Part shown: one piece after another, positions 60,401 to 64,000 of the stretch | Layout of the letters: every line of letters starts with the position of its first letter | Position numbering within the stretch: the first letter of the stretch is position 1 | DNA from: Tritrichomonas musculus | Lineage: Eukaryota > Parabasalia > Tritrichomonadida > Tritrichomonadidae | DNA length: 64,000 bases | Assembly (NCBI GenBank): GCA_039105265.1 | Contig: JAPFFF010000007.1 | Span: forward strand, 4,278,001-4,342,000 | Direction: 5' to 3' | Notes under the pieces: generated by a model | The model's input: only the letters and a program-made list of their open reading frames with translations | Told to the model about the DNA's origin: nothing | The model's database searches: none | Made by a program: the position numbers and the translations under genes

Positions 60401-63400
60401 TTTGATCAGTTCTAAAGGAGAATGAACAAGCGTAGTGCGATGCAAAGTTAGTGAAATCAGTTTTTTCCGAATTTGTTGGCTTTGAAGCTGCAACTTTTCG
60501 TGAAAGTTCTACAAGAGATTTAATACTTTCTTCTGGCTCAGTTATCATTCCAACAACGAGTTGATCAAGCAAATTGAAAAGATTTACAACAGCATCGTTA
60601 ACATCAATTTGAGCCATGGCTTCGGCGCTTATTTTGTTGTAAAAATGATTTAGATTTGGTTTTGAAGATATAAAGGAAGAATTGAGATGAGTTTCAATTG
60701 AAAGGCATCCTGGAACTAATTGATTATCTTCAATATGAAGAACACCACAATTTTGTACGCCATCACTAATGAAATCACCTTCATCTGTTAAAAGTGGAAT
60801 CTTTGCAATTCCAACTAATTCGCTTGTTGATGGATTTGGTTCTTGAAAATTCGACGTACTACTATTTGACATTGCAGCCACCGCTGCTGTTGCTGTAGCA
60901 GCCGAGCTTATTTTTCCATTTGATGATAGATTCTTTAGTACCGCATTATAAAACTTAATATATAACATTAAATCTGGAGGAATTGGATTTGGCAAACTGA
61001 CAATGAAAAAGTCATCAAAGATTGGCTTCTTTTCATGATACCAACATTTTGTAAAACTTTTTGAAGATTTTCCAACTCTATAAGGATAATATATTAATGG
61101 AAGTTCAGTTTCGCCTTTCTTTAAAGAGATGTAAGCATAAATATTCCTTTTCTTTGTATGAAGAGAAGCCGAAATAATTCGAATATAAAAGCAATGATGG
61201 AATGAAAAACGTGGAACTTCAGGTGGATATGTAATCAGTGGAAGGACGCAATCATTAGTAAATGTCAGTTCATAAGGACGAGTAACATCAATTTGAAGTG
61301 ATGCTCTAAATTCTATATTAATCGGTAGTTGTTGGCCACTAACTGATTTTAATGACTTGTATGATGGCTTAATTAATCCATTTATAAAAAATGGTTGTGG
61401 CATCTTGAAACTTGCTGATTTTGTTCGAACAATTGTATCAACATCCAAAAATGTCCAAGCAAAAGGTGCAAATACTCCTGGATAAACTACCCTAAATTTC
61501 GTCTGTTCTTTTGCAGCACTTAATGTTTTATTCCCTGGTGACTTATAATATTTATTTATTACTGCTCCATTTTCAGGTAAAAGTTTTCTCAATATTAATA
61601 TAATTAAATAAACTTCGGATAATTGAATTGTTGGAAGTTCAAAAGAACCATTCTGATTAAGCTTGATTTCTGGATTAAATTGCTTTGTATCAGTAGGACA
61701 AAAGAACCAAGGTTCTGAAATCATTTCTCCATTATTGACCAAATAGCCACACAAATAGAAAGGTTCAACCTTTTCAAGTGCCGAACTATTGAAATCAAAT
61801 AGCATCAATGATAAGTTAAGGAATCTCTTCTTAGGAAGTGGAAGTGGTGGTAAATCTTTCACTTTAAAGAAATGAGCATCTGATTTAAATTTTCTTACAA
61901 AACAATTCTGAGCAGATGGAACTGGCTTTTTAACAATTGGAACTATTTTTGATTTGTCCTGAATTAATATTGCATCTTGATAAAACATGGGTGCAGATGG
62001 TGGTGCAAAGATATGTGATGATAAGTCTTCCAAAACCGAGGAAAGTTTTAAATGGCGAATTGACTCAGAAAACAGCTTTACCGTTCTATTGGTCTTGTAT
62101 TCAGGCTTTGATGAAAAATCAAGAGCAAGATTATCAGTATAAGGATTTCGTTGGAAGCCGCAATCAATTACATAATTTCCAAACCATTTAAAATTGCTTT
62201 TCTGAAGTTTTTGTACAACAAATTTATTAATAGTTTGATCTAAATTCTTGCATTCGTCGTCATTGATAGGTTTCATTAAAGCGTTAGTAAGAGTAATTTC
62301 GTCTATAAGCTCTGTAAGTGATGAATTTTCTCGGCTTGGTGGACCATTTTTATTAAAATAATCAATATTTTGGGGATCGATATCTTGTGGACTGTCACTT
62401 GAGTCTGGATTGTTTTCATCAGATATAAATACTTTGCCGCCTAAAATGCCTGTTACTGACTCATCAAATGAAACTCGTTTGTTCGGTATATCATACTGAT
62501 AACCAATTCGAAAATCTGTCTGAATTGGAGACATAGATGGAGCTGATGAGGCTGTTGGTCCAAAATCTGACTGATCAAGGACCAAATCTGTTTGGAGGTT
62601 TGGAGGTGATCCTGTCATCATTTGTCTTGGTAATTGCTTCTGTAATGATGATGATGGAGATGAGTTTGGTGATTGCTGTACAAACTGAAGTGGAGGAATT
62701 GGTGGCGGTTTAGATGATTGAGAGTTGAGTTGTTGTTGCTGTTGTGGAATTTGTGGTTGTTGTGGAATTTGTGGTTGTTGTGGAATTTGTGGTTGTTGTG
62801 GAATTTGTGGTTGTTGTGGAATTTGTGGTTGTTGTGGAATTTGTGGTTGTTGTGGAATTTGTGGTTGTTGTGTAATTTGTGGTTGCTGTGTAATTTGTGA
62901 TTGCTGTTGTGGAATTTGTGATTGTTGTGGAATTGGTGGTTGTTGTGGAATTGGTGGTGGTTGTGGAATTGGTGGTTGTTGTTGTGGAATTAGTGGTTGC
63001 TGTGGAATTTGTGATTGTTGTTGTGGAATTGGTGGTTGTTGTTGTGGGATTTGTGATTGTTGTGGAATTGGTGGTGGTTTTTGATTAAGTGGAAATGATT
63101 GAGGATGATTCGGCTGCAAGCATTGTTTCTGTAATTCATATGTTTGAGATGGCTGACGATTTACGCTATTTGGAAATAAATTCTTATTTTGATTTATCAA
63201 TGAAGTAGATGAAGAGCATCGTGTAAATACTAGAATATTTCCATCATTGTTATTGAATCTACCATTTTGGCCATTATATTCATTTGGTTGTTTCGACTGA
63301 ATTAATGCTTTTTGCTGGTTAAGGGGCATTCCACATGGCAGTGGGCAGCCTTTAGTTGTTTGTCTTCTTTGCCTCATTTGGTTTGGTGGAAATCCTGGTT

Positions 63401-64000
63401 GATTCATGTTTGGTTGCTGCTGATTAATATTTGGTTGTTGTTGATATATGTTTGATTGTTGTTGATAAATACCAGAATACGACTGATTCATGCTAGATTG
63501 TTGCTGATCTTGAGAATAAAGTTGATTCATATTTGGCCTTTGAGAATAATTTGAATTTGCTCTATTTCGATAATATTGCATGTATTGTGCTTGATTTGTA
63601 TTGAGCTGTGTTTGATTTGGGGAAATTCCTTGTCCAGGCTGAAATGGGCCTTGAGGAACTGAGTTCATTTGATACTGCTGTTGTTGTTGATTTGATTGTA
63701 TAACTGCGGAATTAGGTAAGCCATTTTGATTAGATTGGTAAGGAAACTGTTGAAGATTTGGTTGGGTTTGTTGTTGTCTATTATTCGTATCTTCTGTTAA
63801 TCGTCTTGGTCTTTTTGGATCAGCTACATTAAATTGGGTTTGAGAATTTTGTGGAAATTGAGTACATGATGGATTTGAATTTGACTGCGGGATTGGCATT
63901 CCGAGAGTATTCTGTCCATATAACGTATTCTGGTTATTAGGTAAAGTTGTGTTGTCGTTGTTTGATCTTGGACCTATTGTATTGCTTCTATTTCTCTGCG
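57432..64000 (-). CDS. DOCK-family guanine nucleotide exchange factor, 5' end beyond window
   Basis: DOCK proteins activate Rac/Cdc42-type GTPases and shape actin. An ATG at 63899 gives 2,155 aa, but the same frame stays open to the window edge (… NTIGPRSNNDNTTLPNNQ …), so the true start probably lies outside. The first 470 residues are Gln/Asn/Pro-rich. A C2-like DHR1 region lies at about 890-1010 (FYIRIISASLHTKKRNIYAY, ISLKKGETELPLIYYPYR, WYHEKKPIFDDFF). The C-terminal DHR2 domain, about 1690-2155, contains AKVFQGFTRCYREMAS, RLFGRYYRISFYGKCFED and, near 2083, LHGSLLVQVNEGPSRMAELF. In DOCK9-like proteins a valine in this last segment acts as nucleotide sensor. Membership is firm; the target GTPase is unknown. 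Confidence 0.92.
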   Translation of the reverse strand, partial: QRNRSNTIGPRSNNDNTTLPNNQNTLYGQNTLGMPIPQSNSNPSCTQFPQNSQTQFNVADPKRPRRLTEDTNNRQQQTQPNLQQFPYQSNQNGLPNSAVIQSNQQQQQYQMNSVPQGPFQPGQGISPNQTQLNTNQAQYMQYYRNRANSNYSQRPNMNQLYSQDQQQSSMNQSYSGIYQQQSNIYQQQPNINQQQPNMNQPGFPPNQMRQRRQTTKGCPLPCGMPLNQQKALIQSKQPNEYNGQNGRFNNNDGNILVFTRCSSSTSLINQNKNLFPNSVNRQPSQTYELQKQCLQPNHPQSFPLNQKPPPIPQQSQIPQQQPPIPQQQSQIPQQPLIPQQQPPIPQPPPIPQQPPIPQQSQIPQQQSQITQQPQITQQPQIPQQPQIPQQPQIPQQPQIPQQPQIPQQPQIPQQPQIPQQQQQLNSQSSKPPPIPPLQFVQQSPNSSPSSSLQKQLPRQMMTGSPPNLQTDLVLDQSDFGPTASSAPSMSPIQTDFRIGYQYDIPNKRVSFDESVTGILGGKVFISDENNPDSSDSPQDIDPQNIDYFNKNGPPSRENSSLTELIDEITLTNALMKPINDDECKNLDQTINKFVVQKLQKSNFKWFGNYVIDCGFQRNPYTDNLALDFSSKPEYKTNRTVKLFSESIRHLKLSSVLEDLSSHIFAPPSAPMFYQDAILIQDKSKIVPIVKKPVPSAQNCFVRKFKSDAHFFKVKDLPPLPLPKKRFLNLSLMLFDFNSSALEKVEPFYLCGYLVNNGEMISEPWFFCPTDTKQFNPEIKLNQNGSFELPTIQLSEVYLIILILRKLLPENGAVINKYYKSPGNKTLSAAKEQTKFRVVYPGVFAPFAWTFLDVDTIVRTKSASFKMPQPFFINGLIKPSYKSLKSVSGQQLPINIEFRASLQIDVTRPYELTFTNDCVLPLITYPPEVPRFSFHHCFYIRIISASLHTKKRNIYAYISLKKGETELPLIYYPYRVGKSSKSFTKCWYHEKKPIFDDFFIVSLPNPIPPDLMLYIKFYNAVLKNLSSNGKISSAATATAAVAAMSNSSTSNFQEPNPSTSELVGIAKIPLLTDEGDFISDGVQNCGVLHIEDNQLVPGCLSIETHLNSSFISSKPNLNHFYNKISAEAMAQIDVNDAVVNLFNLLDQLVVGMITEPEESIKSLVELSRKVAASKPTNSEKTDFTNFASHYACSFSFRTDQTTSSTFHRNLLHNWALLMEADLKHRISLREQAQNSPDQNNINNSSNSNILSSSNTLSMSNLSLSSNPNINSGQISQSSSGSQIGLMPSPRGSSSQASPRPVSVSLGNIATQNPTLKPMNSENGRSLEAIDSSENNLKLKESSTSQNILSSETLNKLQSDRVNLPNPERSDYYLIDFFFLLIIKSLYLTKDHDYGTEFSEFLMSWSKSFSKDQIEPYSVFINILFDIGHYTFACHAISKQVDHIILTKQSSELLLPFLQQVLRPRLFYPSVLLIDDFVNLINIVIYFSRSHKVIFEQLFDILLRIVIHYTDPMNKEITSRLIDIYSILSRFKRLPIKSEQHSAIYFYTYLFQNTTFEAFQEWISKQPPETVKAFFQTIQSLLNFIKDKELSRAYHFALLNILSHFMAINNKEYVLSISYIVYNLFYLNLSMDFIPELINFFGKLVNLYYLWLVESSTPPIARHIIKILGLSCYYPNEVNEFLKTLFEVDMKNFNNIRRSMSICCRSILSVMNIKDVTIFEDSLFYPVVRRLKDYEQKRKEKISEEHLVELKIERAMTLIHSPDAAIQCIDSLISFHQENEYYAEELQTRIFKIAIVFEYLGCTGKMDYKYLNIERPSLLFADECPLIKEYVRCPPDGMFTIPSYCDSPPFSERSLLCDMLHLITRAIESKLFEIGVKMTDKFWPIMEHHNMYSLGAKVFQGFTRCYREMASIPIEVDRLFGRYYRISFYGKCFEDKDRTCYIYREKKLTHLFEVSKRLTDFYSDLLQPTVIELIKEAGTVDISSLDLENKGYIQVTFVEPSFQKSEKNQRFTPYERNHLLKYFFFDTPFTKGDSGKAQSTIDQQWIRRTVLTVEQEMPSISKRAKIIKETEKEFAPIRVAYRQLRDRITLLENAINQADYRNIQQLLHGSLLVQVNEGPSRMAELFLAENNEKSKYTEKLKKAFNLFLKVNEKALDMHSKWVTDHPEFAPLQHELESGLLSLVEKLSKWI
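62741..62890. repeat. 18-bp tandem repeat within the DOCK gene
   Basis: About eight near-identical 18-bp units (plus strand GTTGTTGTGGAATTTGTG) encode repeated IPQQPQ on the minus strand. Degenerate versions continue to about 63075. It accounts for the Pro/Gln-rich tract of the N-terminal region. Confidence 0.95.

Overview
This looks like a parabasalid flagellate genome, closest in style to Tritrichomonas. The DNA is AT-rich with long A and T runs. Long genes are nearly all uninterrupted, on both strands and close together. Several TAA- and TGA-terminated genes fit the standard code. A TCA motif lies 10-25 nt before many start codons, like the trichomonad initiator. One gene appears to carry a 27-nt intron with a fused branch-point/3' splice signal. 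Axoneme genes point to a flagellate. All names come from reading translations by eye; no search was run.

1-9.5 kb: DNA polymerase epsilon catalytic subunit (cut by the window start), SF3A1-like splicing factor, a Tc1/mariner-type MITE, and the axonemal ruler protein CCDC40. 9.5-12 kb: gene-poor DNA with degraded ORFs, perhaps from an old DNA transposon. 12-19 kb: a TOR-like PIKK that has lost key catalytic residues. 19-22.3 kb: a TTLL glutamylase with about 56 nonapeptide repeats encoded by a 27-bp minisatellite arranged in 405-bp higher-order units. 22.4-24.8 kb: a mini CstF64-like protein without RRM, a GC-rich foldable non-coding segment, a small intron-containing (possibly MED21) gene, and an ankyrin/zinc-finger protein.

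25-36.5 kb: a doublecortin-like P-loop protein, a coiled-coil protein, a BTB/discoidin-like protein, a near-perfect fold-back element, a TBC Rab-GAP, and a bacterial-type GH13 oligo-1,6-glucosidase. 36.9-47.8 kb: an ASH-domain protein, a coiled-coil protein, a Dpy-30-motif protein, an unknown protein, a MITE-like repeat with a hairpin, and a CCDC42/CFAP73-type protein. 48.5-64 kb: a membrane RING/U-box protein, another inverted-repeat region, several unknowns, an FTS/AKTIP-like inactive UEV, a four-TM protein, an alpha-solenoid protein, and a DOCK-family GEF whose 5' end lies beyond the window.

There are no operons. Functional themes are nuclear processing (POL2, SF3A1, CstF64-like), flagellum and microtubules (CCDC40, TTLL, CCDC42/CFAP73-like, ASH, Dpy-30), and traffic or signalling (TOR-like, TBC, FTS, DOCK). 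I found no rRNA, tRNA, CRISPR array or virus-like element.
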